From NCBI GenBank assembly GCA_004297765.1, contig SCTZ01000248.1, positions 1 to 51,660 on the forward strand: a stretch of DNA of 51,660 bases, written 5' to 3'. Source of the stretch: Chloroflexota bacterium (GTDB taxonomy: Bacteria > Chloroflexota > Dehalococcoidia > FW602-bin16). Below are positions 43,480-51,660 of the stretch, in pieces. A program made the translations under genes and the position numbers. The notes beneath the pieces are model-generated. The model worked only from the letters and a program-made list of their open reading frames with translations. It was not told where the DNA came from and did no database searches. Each line of letters begins with the position of its first letter. Within the stretch, counting starts at the first letter, position 1.

Positions 43480-44735
43480 TGAGGATACTGGTACTCACCT
43501 CCCAACCTCCTTATCCGCCGCATCAGGGCGCCGCAGCGCGCAACCTGAACATCATTCGCCATCTCGCTGGGCGGCATGAGATGCACCTCTTAACCCTCGT
43601 TTCGACAGGTCAGAGTTGGTCAGACCGCGGACCTCTGCCGGAATTGTGCGCTTCTGTCACGACCGTGCCGACGCCGCCCTATTCCATGCTCAAGAGGCTG
43701 ATCAACGTATTCGCGTCGACGTCGCCCGACCTGATTCAGCGCCACTGGTCTCCTCATCTCAAAGCGGCCCTGCTGCGACTGACGCAGAGCCTGCCGTTCG
43801 ACGTGATTCAGGTCGAGAATTTGGAGATGGCCCAGTACGTCGCCGGACCGATGAAACTGGCCGGGCGCCCGCTCGTCGTACTAGATGAGCACAACGCCGA
43901 GTACGTGCTACAGCAACGCGCCTTCCATACGGATCTGCGCCGTCCCAGCAAGTGGATAGCGGCCTTCTACAGCTACCTTCAGTGGAAGAAGCTGCGCCGA
44001 TTCGAGCAGCACGCGTGCCGCGCAGCCGACATGGTGATCGCCGTTTCGGAAGCGGATCAGCAGGCCCTGCTGGATTTGGACTCTCGACTGGACGTACGCG
44101 TTGTGCCCAATGGCGTGGATACCGACTATTTCGTCTATCGCGAGAGGGATGCTTCAAGCTTTATCAAGCGTCCCTCAATCGTCTTTACAGGAACGATGGA
44201 CTTCCGGCCCAACGTAGACGGCGTCCTATGGTTCTGCCAGGATGTCCTGCCCCACCTGCGCCGGCGCGTGCCCAACCTACGTCTGTATATCGTCGGCAAG
44301 AGGCCGAACAGAGCCGTGCGGGGATTAATCTCGGAGTACATCACAGTCACCGGGGCTGTCGAGGACGTGCGGCCCTACTTCAAGAACGCGACGGCGTGCG
44401 TCGTTCCCCTCCGCATGGGCGGAGGAACACGCCTGAAGGTCCTCGAGGCCATGGCCTCCGGCACACCGGTGGTTTCCACGAATCTCGGCGTGGAGGGGCT
44501 CGAGGTGCGGGATGGCGTGCACGCACTCTTGGCGGACGATCCGGCCGGTCTCGCCAGCCGCGTGCTGGAGTTGATCGTGGATCGACAGTGCGCGCAGACG
44601 TTGTCAACGACGGCCAGAGCGCTAGTGGAAGAGAAGTACGACTGGCGGCTGATCGTGCCGCGCCTGGAGGACTGCTACGTCGAACGTCGGACAATCCCCG
44701 CCGATAAGGTCGAACGAACGACCCAAAGAACATAA
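43479..44735 (+). CDS. GT4 family glycosyltransferase (PelF/TuaH-like sugar transferase)
   Basis: A second GT-B enzyme of 418 residues: MRILVLTSQPPYPPHQGAAARNLNIIRHLA, the acceptor-domain LVVLDEHNAEYVLQQRA, VVPNGVDTDYF, and the donor domain IVFTGTMDFRPNVDGVLWF, RMGGGTRLKVLEAMASGTPVVST (EX7E). It resembles TIGR-type sugar transferases of PEP-CTERM/exosortase loci, but no exosortase is present here. It overlaps the first GT by one base. A 14-base segment TCAGACCGCGGACC (43620-43633) recurs in the GT39-like gene. Confidence 0.88.
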   Translation: MRILVLTSQPPYPPHQGAAARNLNIIRHLAGRHEMHLLTLVSTGQSWSDRGPLPELCASVTTVPTPPYSMLKRLINVFASTSPDLIQRHWSPHLKAALLRLTQSLPFDVIQVENLEMAQYVAGPMKLAGRPLVVLDEHNAEYVLQQRAFHTDLRRPSKWIAAFYSYLQWKKLRRFEQHACRAADMVIAVSEADQQALLDLDSRLDVRVVPNGVDTDYFVYRERDASSFIKRPSIVFTGTMDFRPNVDGVLWFCQDVLPHLRRRVPNLRLYIVGKRPNRAVRGLISEYITVTGAVEDVRPYFKNATACVVPLRMGGGTRLKVLEAMASGTPVVSTNLGVEGLEVRDGVHALLADDPAGLASRVLELIVDRQCAQTLSTTARALVEEKYDWRLIVPRLEDCYVERRTIPADKVERTTQRT

Positions 44736-44811
44736 AGACAGGTCGGCGAGGGGTGTCCACGGGAGGGCCACGGCGTTCTCCAGACTCCTCTGGCCGGCGG
44801 CTGCCCTGCTT

Positions 44812-46524
44812 TTGCTGCAACTGGTCACCTGCGGCACTCTGGCTACCATGGCCTATTCCGAGCATTTATCGCGCGCCATGATCGGTTGGACCGACGAGAC
44901 CGATCTCAAGCAACAGATCGTAGCTATCGCCTCCGCCGCGGGTGAGCCACGGCTCGATACCGCGGATGACGCGGCGGTAAGTCATACCGACGTGAACCCC
45001 TACGGCGTCAACACCTTCTTGCAACAGGAGGTAGACGGCTGGAAGGTCGATCGAAGCATGGAGATGCTACGTGAGGCCGGGGTCCGCTGGATCCGACAGC
45101 AGATTCCGTGGTGGGATATCGAGACGCTTGCCAAAGGCGAGTACGTGAACCAGTACGGACACAACACCTGGGAGAAGTACGATCGGCTGGTGGATGCAGC
45201 CGAGCGTCAGGGTATTCAGATCCTGGCCCGCCTGGACGATCCTCCGCCCTGGGCCCGCACCATCAACACGGGCGATCATCACGGTCCGCCGGACGACCTC
45301 CAAGACTACGCTGATTTCGTCTCGACCTTCGTGAGCCGCTACAAAGGCCGCATCAAATACTTTCAGATCTGGAACGAGCCCAACATCTACCCGGAGTGGG
45401 GCAACCGTCCGATATCCGCGCGTGACTACGTAGAAGTGCTTAAGACCGGCTACACAGCCGTTAAGCAAGCGGATCCGGACGCTGTCGTAGTTGCGGCATC
45501 CCTCGCCGCAACCGAGGGCATGCCGGATGGGACGGCGGAGAACGACCTGGCCTACCTGCAGAAAATGTACGACGCAGGCGCCAGTCAGTACTTCGATATC
45601 TTGGGCGTCCAGGGCTATGGACTGTGGTCCGGCCCCGGCGATCGTCGGTTGGATCGCATCAACTTCTCCCGCCCACGACTGGTACGGGAGCTCATGGTTC
45701 GCAACGGCGATGAGGCCAAGCCGATGTGGATGACCGAGCTAGGTTGGATAGCCCTCCCGCAGGATTGGACCGGCAACACTCAGTGGGGACGGGTGACCGA
45801 AGAACAACAGGCCAGTTACACCGTGGAGGCCTACAAGAGGGCGCAGCAGGAATGGCCCTGGTTGGGTGTCATGTTCTACTGGCATTTCCGAATGGCCCAC
45901 GGAGACGATCCCAACAAGCCGATGTTCTACTGGGCCATGCTCGATCCCGACTTCACCCCTCATCCAGTCTACCAATCCTATAGCGAGATGGCCAATAAGC
46001 CGCCCGTTCTGGGGATCGGACAGCACCAGGAAAACGACTGGGCTCTCGAATACGCGGGCACCTGGTACCCCACAACGGATGCGGCCGCCGCCGCGAGAAG
46101 TTATGTTATGTCGACTCACACCGGTGCACGGGTCTCCTTCAAGTTTCATGGGACAGATATGGATCTGATCGCTATTCGCACCCCTGGCGCCGGGCGCCTG
46201 GCCGTGACTATTGATGGGAGCGATAGCTCCGCAAACAAGGTCAGCGTGCACGCCGCGGGCAAAGCCTACATTGACCTATCCGCCCCGGCGGTATCTTACC
46301 AGGAGCGTATCCCTGTTGCCTCTGGTCTGGCATCCCGTGACCACCAGGTCACACTGGAGCCGGCCGACGCTGGCCGGCCGGTTTTTGTGGACGCCGTGGT
46401 CGTGAACGACCAGGGTCCGGACTATCTCAAGCCTGCCATCGGAGCACTGGCCGCGGCTGTCCTTCTGGCCGTAGTCGGAGTTCTCCTATTTCGGGGACAC
46501 CGGACTCCCCACTCTGCCGAATGA
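44812..46524 (+). CDS. Membrane-anchored glycoside hydrolase (clan GH-A-like)
   Basis: Extracellular beta-glycanase or glycosidase by inference. From TTG 44812 it has 570 residues. A TIM barrel covers about 60-390, with the acid/base glutamate in FQIWNEPNIYPEW (near 187) and the nucleophile in MWMTELGW (near 308). A beta-sandwich-like domain follows. A C-terminal membrane helix (YLKPAIGALAAAVLLAVVGVLLF) ends the protein. The natural start seems missing: in-frame codons from ACG 44770 encode AFSRLLWPAAALLLLQLVTC, an excellent signal anchor, but no ATG, GTG or TTG precedes it. It sits between GT genes and overlaps the next gene as ATGA. Confidence 0.82.
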   Translation: MLQLVTCGTLATMAYSEHLSRAMIGWTDETDLKQQIVAIASAAGEPRLDTADDAAVSHTDVNPYGVNTFLQQEVDGWKVDRSMEMLREAGVRWIRQQIPWWDIETLAKGEYVNQYGHNTWEKYDRLVDAAERQGIQILARLDDPPPWARTINTGDHHGPPDDLQDYADFVSTFVSRYKGRIKYFQIWNEPNIYPEWGNRPISARDYVEVLKTGYTAVKQADPDAVVVAASLAATEGMPDGTAENDLAYLQKMYDAGASQYFDILGVQGYGLWSGPGDRRLDRINFSRPRLVRELMVRNGDEAKPMWMTELGWIALPQDWTGNTQWGRVTEEQQASYTVEAYKRAQQEWPWLGVMFYWHFRMAHGDDPNKPMFYWAMLDPDFTPHPVYQSYSEMANKPPVLGIGQHQENDWALEYAGTWYPTTDAAAAARSYVMSTHTGARVSFKFHGTDMDLIAIRTPGAGRLAVTIDGSDSSANKVSVHAAGKAYIDLSAPAVSYQERIPVASGLASRDHQVTLEPADAGRPVFVDAVVVNDQGPDYLKPAIGALAAAVLLAVVGVLLFRGHRTPHSAE

Positions 46525-48224
46525 GACGAAGCCACTGGATAGTAACTGCTTTCCCAGCCGCTATCACCGTGGTGCTGCTCGCGTCCTTCTTCCTTCGGGT
46601 ATACCGATTGGACACGCAGAGCCTGTGGTACGACGAGGGCAACAGCGCGGTCATGGCCAGCCGCACAATCTCGCAGATCATCGTGAATGCGGCTGCTGAT
46701 ATTCATCCCCCGTTCTATTACATCCTGTTGCATGTGTGGTCTCTGGCAACCGGCAACTCCGAGTTCGCCCTGCGCTACCTGTCCGTCGTCTTCGGCATGC
46801 TAACGGTAGCAACTGCCATAGCTCTTGGATGCCGCCTCTGGCGCATGAGCGTCGGCGTGCTTGCCGGCGCCCTATGCGCCATCTCGCCGTTTCTCGTGTA
46901 TTACGCACAGGAAGCGCGCATGTACGCTCAACTGTGTGCACTGGCCAGCCTCTCGACTTACACCTTCGTCAGGCTGGCCGAAATCGGCACGGCTCGCTCT
47001 GCGTACCTGTCCCCCGCCACGTCTCAGAACCGCTCAGACCGCGGACCCTGGATGTCGATACTCGGTCGCGATGCCGTTTTACCGGCCGCCTACGTCCTGA
47101 CCACGTCGGCAATGTTGTATACGCAGTACTTCTCTTTCTCCGTCCTGCTCGTCCAGGTCGCGCTCAGCCTGGTGCTCGTCCTGCAGCGATGTCCCCTCCG
47201 ATCAACCGCTCTGTTGTTCTTGCTTCAAGGCATCGCCGTCATGCTCTATGCTCCCTGGCTCCCAGCTCTCTTCAGGCAACTGGGGGTCTGGGCCACCAGC
47301 GCCACGCAGATCGCCGCGGAAGCGTTGCTGCACAACGCTTTCCTCGTCTTCAGCTTCGGTCTCTCTTGGGACGCCACCACAACCAGCAAGAGCCAGTTGT
47401 TGGTGGGCATCGTTCTGGCTCTTGGGCTGGTCGCCGACCTGATCCGCACGAGATCCGCTCCAGGGACCACGACCCGCTATTTCCCCGCCATGCTGCTGTT
47501 GCTGGTCATGCCGCTCGGGGTCGTCTCCCTCCTGGAGATACGTCGGCCCACCTACCAGCCCAAGCTCGTGATCCCAGCCGCGGTCGCCTTCGAGCTGCTG
47601 CTCTCCGCGGGCATGATCACGATGGGGACACTGGTCTCGCGTCTGGTGCCGATTTGGCCATACAGCTCGCGGCGCTTGGCGGCCTGTGTATGGAGGCGCC
47701 GGACAGACCTACTCACCGCGTCAGTCGACCGGCGGATCGCGAGAGAGACGAGGTGGTGGCAGGCAGGAAGCGCCATCGCCGTCGTGCTTTTCCTATTGCT
47801 TCCTGTCGGCTTTTTCGATGCTCGTTCTCTCCGCGCCTACTACTTCGATTCCAAGTACAGCCGCGACGACTATCGCGGGGTCGCGCGCTTTCTGGAGGCG
47901 CAGGGGACAGATGGCGACGCCATCGTACTGAACGCGCCGAGCCAGATCGAGGTGCTGAGCTACTACTACCGCGGGCCTTTGCCACAGCACCCACTGCCGC
48001 GACAACGTCCGCTGGATAGATCTCTCACCGAGAAGGATCTGACCGATCTGGCCATCCGCTACGTACGCGTCTGGATCGTGGAGTGGGCCGTCAACGAGAG
48101 CGACCCGGAGAGTTTCATCAACGCATGGCTGGGGGAGCGCTATCCTGTCTCCAAAATCCGACAATTCGGGCAAGTGAAAGTGCTGCGCTACGATCTGCAG
48201 GCTGGGCGAACAGAGCCCAACTGA
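46521..48224 (+). CDS. GT39-like polyprenol-phosphate mannosyl/glycosyltransferase
   Basis: Integral-membrane GT-C enzyme that transfers a sugar from a lipid-phosphate carrier on the outer face. The 567-residue protein has about ten membrane helices and the first external loop RVYRLDTQSLWYDEGNSAVM, whose Asp-Glu is catalytic in this family. It also has AADIHPPFYYILLHVWSLAT and PFLVYYAQEARMYAQL. A hydrophilic C-terminal domain near 440-567 (SKYSRDDYRGVARFLEAQG) is typical of ArnT/PMT relatives. It overlaps the glycoside hydrolase stop by four bases. Acceptor unknown. Confidence 0.88.
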   Translation: MRRSHWIVTAFPAAITVVLLASFFLRVYRLDTQSLWYDEGNSAVMASRTISQIIVNAAADIHPPFYYILLHVWSLATGNSEFALRYLSVVFGMLTVATAIALGCRLWRMSVGVLAGALCAISPFLVYYAQEARMYAQLCALASLSTYTFVRLAEIGTARSAYLSPATSQNRSDRGPWMSILGRDAVLPAAYVLTTSAMLYTQYFSFSVLLVQVALSLVLVLQRCPLRSTALLFLLQGIAVMLYAPWLPALFRQLGVWATSATQIAAEALLHNAFLVFSFGLSWDATTTSKSQLLVGIVLALGLVADLIRTRSAPGTTTRYFPAMLLLLVMPLGVVSLLEIRRPTYQPKLVIPAAVAFELLLSAGMITMGTLVSRLVPIWPYSSRRLAACVWRRRTDLLTASVDRRIARETRWWQAGSAIAVVLFLLLPVGFFDARSLRAYYFDSKYSRDDYRGVARFLEAQGTDGDAIVLNAPSQIEVLSYYYRGPLPQHPLPRQRPLDRSLTEKDLTDLAIRYVRVWIVEWAVNESDPESFINAWLGERYPVSKIRQFGQVKVLRYDLQAGRTEPN

Positions 48225-48226
48225 TG

Positions 48227-48247
48227 GGGGGAGGATCATCCTCCCCC
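48227..48247. terminator. GC-rich palindrome after glycan cluster
   Basis: GGGGGAGGAT and ATCCTCCCCC flank a single C, a perfect 10-bp stem three bases after the GT39 stop. No T-run follows. It lies between convergent genes (GT39 and DUF1540) and could block transcription from both sides. Confidence 0.4.
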
Positions 48248-48277
48248 ACGCTGTGCGATCAATCGACGACGGATCTC

Positions 48278-48472
48278 CTAGCTTCCGACGGTGCGTCCTC
48301 TGGGGACCTGCTCATGCTGGTTGTTCGTGTAGGTGTTGCAGTCCGCGTGGTCGCGATGCAACTCAACGTCGATCCCCCGAGCCTTGCATAACAGACCTTC
48401 GTTGAAGGCGCAATCCGCTGCCGTGCAGCGCCCAACCCAACCGATGTCTTTGCCTCCTTTGGTCTCCTGCAC
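48278..48472 (-). CDS. DUF1540 cysteine-rich small protein
   Basis: A 64-residue protein with the DUF1540 spacing of four cysteines: VGRCTAADCAFNEGLLCKAR followed by GIDVELHRDHADCNTY. The domain is presumed to bind metal; its role is unknown. GTG 48472 has a perfect AAGGAGG seven bases upstream. An extended -10 (TGGTATACT, minus strand, 48569-48561) lies about 90 bases before the start. It fills most of the gap between the GT39 and GT2 genes. Confidence 0.85.
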   Translation of the reverse strand: MQETKGGKDIGWVGRCTAADCAFNEGLLCKARGIDVELHRDHADCNTYTNNQHEQVPRGRTVGS

Positions 48473-48685
48473 TTGTCAACCTCCTTCGTGTTAGTAGGTC
48501 ATGAGGAATCCGCTGTCGTCTGCCGCTGGATGCGGTCAATAAACCCTCAGGCTTGCAAGAAGTATACCAGGGAGACAGAGCAGGCTTAGGCAATAGGTTG
48601 AGGAACTATCGTTGACAGAGGCGCAGAGGCTCACCATAATGGGTCCACGCCGGTGCATCGGCTTATCTGGTCAGGGTGACACGAT

Positions 48686-49639
48686 GTGAAAGTTTCGCTA
48701 GTGATGACACTGCTCAATGAAGAACACTCGCTCGGACCGCTTCTGGAATCTCTTCTGACCCAGACCCGCCGACCGGACGAGGTCGTGATCGTCGACGGCG
48801 GCAGCCGCGATAACACCATGCGGATAGCCGAGTCGTTTAATGATCGGTTGAATTTGCGCCTACTCTCTGTTCCAGGGGCGAACATCTCCAGGGGGCGCAA
48901 CGTAGCCATCGACGCGGCCCGCGGAGAGATCATCGCATGTACGGACGGAGGCGTTCGCCTGCATGCTGATTGGCTGGCGCAACTGGTGGAGCCCTTCGAG
49001 AGATGTCCGGAGACCGATGTGGTGTCCGGCTTCTTCCAGCCCGACGCGCACTCGGAATTCGAGCTAGCCATGGGGGCGACGGTTCTGCCTACGGTCGACG
49101 AGATCATCCCCGAGTGCTTCCTACCGTCCAGCCGATCGGTGGCCTTCAGAAAGGACGCCTGGGCAAAGGTCAGCGGATACCCGGAGTGGTTGGACTACTG
49201 CGAGGACGTCGTCTTCGATCTCGATTTGCGCCGTCTCGGAAAGCGCTTCGCCTGGGCGCCGCAGGCCACGGTCTACTTTCGCCCGCGCTCCAGCCTGCGA
49301 TCCTTCTTCCTCCAGTACTACCGCTACGCCCGCGGCGACGGCAAGTCCAACCTCTGGCCACGCCGCCACGCCATCCGCTACGGCTCGTACGCGGCGGGAC
49401 TGGGGCTGCTGGCCGCCGGCTTCTCCTGGCCCGCGCTCTGGGGTCTGTTCGCCATCGGGACGATCGGCTACCTGCAAAGGCCGTACCGGCGCCTATGGAG
49501 ACACCTGGACGGCCTCGCCCCGCACCGTCATCTGCGTGCGCTGCTGCTCGTGCCAATCATCCGGGTCACGGGCGATATCGCCAAGATGGTGGGCTACCCA
49601 GTGGGACTGTGGTGGCGAAGGAGGCACTACCACGGCTAG
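48686..49639 (+). CDS. GT2 family glycosyltransferase
   Basis: Inverting GT-A enzyme of 317 residues, probably in lipid-linked or surface-glycan synthesis. It opens VSLVMTLLNEEHSLGPLLESLL, has VVIVDGGSRDNTMRIA and IIACTDGGVRLHADWL (DXD-like site), and FRKDAWAKVSGYPEWLDYCEDVVFDLDLRRLG near 170-195. The C-terminal 90 residues hold two to three membrane helices (AAGLGLLAAGFSWPALWGLF). GTG 48686 is preceded by CAGGGT. It is the last plus-strand gene of the glycan region. Confidence 0.88.
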   Translation: MKVSLVMTLLNEEHSLGPLLESLLTQTRRPDEVVIVDGGSRDNTMRIAESFNDRLNLRLLSVPGANISRGRNVAIDAARGEIIACTDGGVRLHADWLAQLVEPFERCPETDVVSGFFQPDAHSEFELAMGATVLPTVDEIIPECFLPSSRSVAFRKDAWAKVSGYPEWLDYCEDVVFDLDLRRLGKRFAWAPQATVYFRPRSSLRSFFLQYYRYARGDGKSNLWPRRHAIRYGSYAAGLGLLAAGFSWPALWGLFAIGTIGYLQRPYRRLWRHLDGLAPHRHLRALLLVPIIRVTGDIAKMVGYPVGLWWRRRHYHG

Positions 49640-49658
49640 CAGAGCACTGCATGTTGTG

Positions 49659-49922
49659 TCACCGATACGTTTGCTCGTCCCTCTTCCGGATGTCCAAGAT
49701 CTCCACGATCCTGTCTCCATCGTCGATGTCGAACAAGATCCTGAGGTTTCCGACGCGGCAGCGGTACTGAGCCACTGGGGCATAGTCCAACTTGATGGTG
49801 GCCTGCCCACGCGGCTCCAACTCCAGCCCCCGTATCGCTTCCTTCACCCGTTTGGCCTGCTCTATGGGCAGATCCAAGAAGGCTTTCTCAGCCCGACGGG
49901 AAAGGACAGCACGATACGTCAA
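49659..49922 (-). CDS. RelE/ParE superfamily toxin
   Basis: Toxin of a type II toxin-antitoxin pair; RelE members cut mRNA in the ribosome. The 87-residue protein has the family sequence TYRAVLSRRAEKAFLDLP, RVKEAIRGLELEPRGQATIKL and a C-terminal YRCRVGNLRILFDIDDGDRIVEIL. TTG 49922 overlaps the antitoxin stop by four bases. Catalytic Arg/Tyr positions of RelE are plausible (YRCRVG), so it is more RelE- than ParE-like. Confidence 0.9.
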   Translation of the reverse strand: MTYRAVLSRRAEKAFLDLPIEQAKRVKEAIRGLELEPRGQATIKLDYAPVAQYRCRVGNLRILFDIDDGDRIVEILDIRKRDEQTYR

Positions 49923-50203
49923 AGCCCCTTCTTCTCGAAGACCGTCTCAGCGGCAGTGCCATGGCCCTGGCGAATCTCAGCTTTGGACTCCAACAGGGCG
50001 CGCACGTATCCTGGATCAGAGAACTCCTTGAGAGCCTCCTGCACTTCCAGATACCTCTCAAGGTCGACGATGACAGCGGCGGGTTTTCCCTGTCGCGTGA
50101 CAATGATTTCTTGCCCCTCGGCGTGAAGCTCCTCCAGAAGCTTGGTCAGGCTCCTGCGAAGCTCGTGTGTGCCAACAAAACGGCTGTTCAGTAGGTCGGA
50201 CAT
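49919..50203 (-). CDS. Phd/YefM family antitoxin
   Basis: Antitoxin and autorepressor of the pair. The 94-residue protein has the Phd/YefM N-terminal DNA-binding part (FVGTHELRRSLTKLLEELHAEGQEIIVTRQGKPAAVIVDLERYLE) and a helical C-terminus that would wrap the toxin. ATG 50203 has a G-run ribosome site five bases upstream. The frame is open back to 50266, but that start has no ribosome site. Confidence 0.9.
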   Translation of the reverse strand: MSDLLNSRFVGTHELRRSLTKLLEELHAEGQEIIVTRQGKPAAVIVDLERYLEVQEALKEFSDPGYVRALLESKAEIRQGHGTAAETVFEKKGL

Positions 50204-50247
50204 GGTGCCCCCCCGGTGAAACACACTCACAGCGGATTCATAAAGAA

Positions 50248-50276
50248 AGCATAGTGGATTCGTCACGCCAAGTCAA
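50248..50276 (-). promoter_or_regulatory. Promoter of toxin-antitoxin operon
   Basis: Minus strand: TTGACT (50276-50271), 17 bases, TATGCT (50253-50248). Start near 50241. Confidence 0.65.
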
Positions 50277-50352
50277 TGCGCGGGGCGGAGCGGCTTGTGA
50301 TCTTGGAGGGCTACAAAGTGATCCGAATCGGGCTAGAGTAGTCCTTGTTCGA

Positions 50353-50383
50353 GACCGCCGCGGTCTCCGAGACCGCGGCGGTC
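50353..50383. repeat. 31-nt palindrome, copy 2
   Basis: Perfect 15-base arms starting GACCGCCGCGG and ending CCGCGGCGGTC around a single C. It is the homologue of 18653-18683, with compensatory changes in the arms. Confidence 0.9.
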
Positions 50384-50434
50384 TACAGTAAGCGTCGGCT
50401 TGGAGACTGAGGCGAACGCGCCGCGCGGGCGCCT

Positions 50435-51655
50435 CTACTCCGCCGTCTCCAACTGAAAGGCATCGTGCAGCGTTCGCACCGCATCCTCCACTTTGGCCGC
50501 CTCGATAATGCAGGTGATCCGAATTTCGGACGTGGTGATCATCTCGATGTTGACACCCGTGTCTGAAAGCGCCCGGAACATCTTGGACGCGTAGCCGGGT
50601 GTGTTCTGCATGCCGGATCCGACGATGCTGACCTTGCCCAGATCCTCTGCGAAGACGCAGCCGCGGGCCACAATCTGCTTCGTCACTGGCTCGACCAGAC
50701 GCATGGCCTTGATAAGATCGCCGCGCGAGACGGTGAACGATAGGTCCGTTGTGCCGTCTACACTGGCGTTCTGGACAATCGTATCGACGCTCACGTGGGC
50801 GTCGGAAAGAGGCTCGAAGATGGCCGCGGCGATACCCGGTTGGTCGGGAACCCCCATGACCGTTATCTTGGCCACATCTGAATCGTGCGCAATCCCCCGA
50901 ACTTTTCGGCGGTTCTCCACTAGCTCACCTCCGTGTATCAAGGTGCCCGGTTTGTCGTTGAAACTGGACGCCACCAGAATCGGCATGCCATAGAACTCGC
51001 CCAACTCCACAGCGCGCGAGTGCATGACACGCGCGCCATGCTGAGCCAACTCCAGCATCTCTTCGTAGGAGACATCCTCCAGCTTGCGAGCCTTGGGACA
51101 GATGCGCGGATCGGCTGTGAACACGCCATCCACGTCCGTGTAGATCTCGCAGACCTGAGCCCCCAGCGCGGACGCCAGCGCCACCGCGGTGGTGTCGGAG
51201 CCACCCCGCCCGAGAGTGGTGATGTCCATGTCCGAAGTAATACCCTGGAAGCCCGCCACGATCACGATCTTGTCCTCTTGCAGCTCCTTGGTCAGCCGCT
51301 CCGGATTGATGTTCATAATGCGGGCCTTGCTGAAGACGCCATCTGTCCGAATACCGGCCTGAGCACCTGTCAAACTGACGGCCTGAAGGCCGAGCTTCCT
51401 GAGCGCCATGGACAGGAGCGTGCAGGACACGATCTCTCCCGTGTGGAGCAGCAGATCCATCTCACGCTCATCCGGCTCATCCGTGACTTGACGGGCTAGC
51501 GCGATGAGATCGTCAGTCGTATCGCCCATGGCCGAGACAACGGCCACGACCATGTTACCGCGCTCTTTGGTCGCGGCGGCTCTCCGGGCCACGTTCTTGA
51601 TGCGATCCGCCGTGGCTATAGAGCTACCGCCGTATTTCTGGACGACAAGAGCCAT
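50435..51655 (-). CDS. lysC: Aspartate kinase
   Basis: Phosphorylates aspartate, the first step to lysine, threonine and methionine. The 406-residue protein has the N-terminal KYGGSS (usually KYGGTS), VVSAMGDTTDDLI, HTGEIVSCTLLSMALRKLG, TLGRGGSDTTAVALASALGAQ and two C-terminal ACT domains (DVAKITVMGVPDQPGIAAAIFEPLS and LGKVSIVGSGMQNTPGYASKMF) for feedback by lysine or threonine. Length and motifs match the LysC/monofunctional class. ATG 51655 lies five bases from the window edge, so its promoter is not visible. Confidence 0.95.
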   Translation of the reverse strand: MALVVQKYGGSSIATADRIKNVARRAAATKERGNMVVAVVSAMGDTTDDLIALARQVTDEPDEREMDLLLHTGEIVSCTLLSMALRKLGLQAVSLTGAQAGIRTDGVFSKARIMNINPERLTKELQEDKIVIVAGFQGITSDMDITTLGRGGSDTTAVALASALGAQVCEIYTDVDGVFTADPRICPKARKLEDVSYEEMLELAQHGARVMHSRAVELGEFYGMPILVASSFNDKPGTLIHGGELVENRRKVRGIAHDSDVAKITVMGVPDQPGIAAAIFEPLSDAHVSVDTIVQNASVDGTTDLSFTVSRGDLIKAMRLVEPVTKQIVARGCVFAEDLGKVSIVGSGMQNTPGYASKMFRALSDTGVNIEMITTSEIRITCIIEAAKVEDAVRTLHDAFQLETAE

Positions 51656-51660
51656 CCGGG

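Overview
The window is GC-rich (about 60%), gene-dense bacterial chromosome. It has long co-oriented runs with ATGA-type overlaps and many -35/-10 promoters of the ordinary sigma-70 type. The gene content best fits a Chloroflexota-like (Anaerolineae-type) organism: an aroK-aroB fusion, an orphan hslV, an NDUFA9-like epimerase, larEBC, DUF1540, a large Alu-type SRP RNA and abundant short palindromic intergenic repeats. This placement is inferred from gene content and style; no 16S rRNA is present. No tRNA, rRNA, CRISPR array or complete insertion sequence was found.

Layout. 1-6180 (minus): one tight seven-gene operon holding a NitT/TauT-type ABC importer (two permeases, ATPase, lipoprotein binding protein), a PaaK-like adenylate-forming enzyme placed between permease and binding protein, a 49-codon stub of a polysaccharide deacetylase, and a GT4 glycosyltransferase that runs off the left edge. 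6501-10832 (plus): aroE-aroC-aroKB-hslV. 10839-11830 (minus): GNAT and Nudix genes, back to back with a ROK sugar kinase (12055-13032, plus). 13020-18480 (minus): NDUFA9-like protein, HEAT-repeat protein, the TldD/PmbA peptidase pair and deoC. 18996-28743 (plus): a GAF/PAS histidine kinase, larEBC (nickel-pincer cofactor synthesis), the YchF GTPase, a 7TM/PAS histidine kinase and a small membrane protein. dcd follows on the minus strand.

29473-36264 (plus): CNNM/CorC-type membrane protein, endonuclease IV, PRPP synthetase, SecA, and a conserved-looking protein of unknown function coupled to secA. 36537-36803 is a full-length large SRP RNA with a strong promoter. A structured leader resembling the c-di-AMP (ydaO) riboswitch follows, ahead of a DUF348/G5/3D cell-wall protein. 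Then come rsmA, a branched-chain aminotransferase, a DHH/MYG1-like protein and a tatA-type gene. 42373-48224 is a four-gene glycan cluster (two GT4 enzymes, a membrane-anchored glycoside hydrolase, a GT39-like mannosyltransferase). The right end carries DUF1540, a GT2 glycosyltransferase, a Phd/RelE-type toxin-antitoxin pair and aspartokinase (minus).

The most unusual layer is a set of short palindromic repeats in most larger intergenic gaps. Several families occur in two or more copies, and where copies differ the changes often keep the stem paired. One copy sits inside a transcribed 5' leader and one appears to be translated in frame. Other points worth checking are the ABC/PaaK operon, the secA leader whose hairpin covers the ribosome-binding site, the unknown secA-linked gene, and a glycoside hydrolase whose natural start codon appears to have become ACG.
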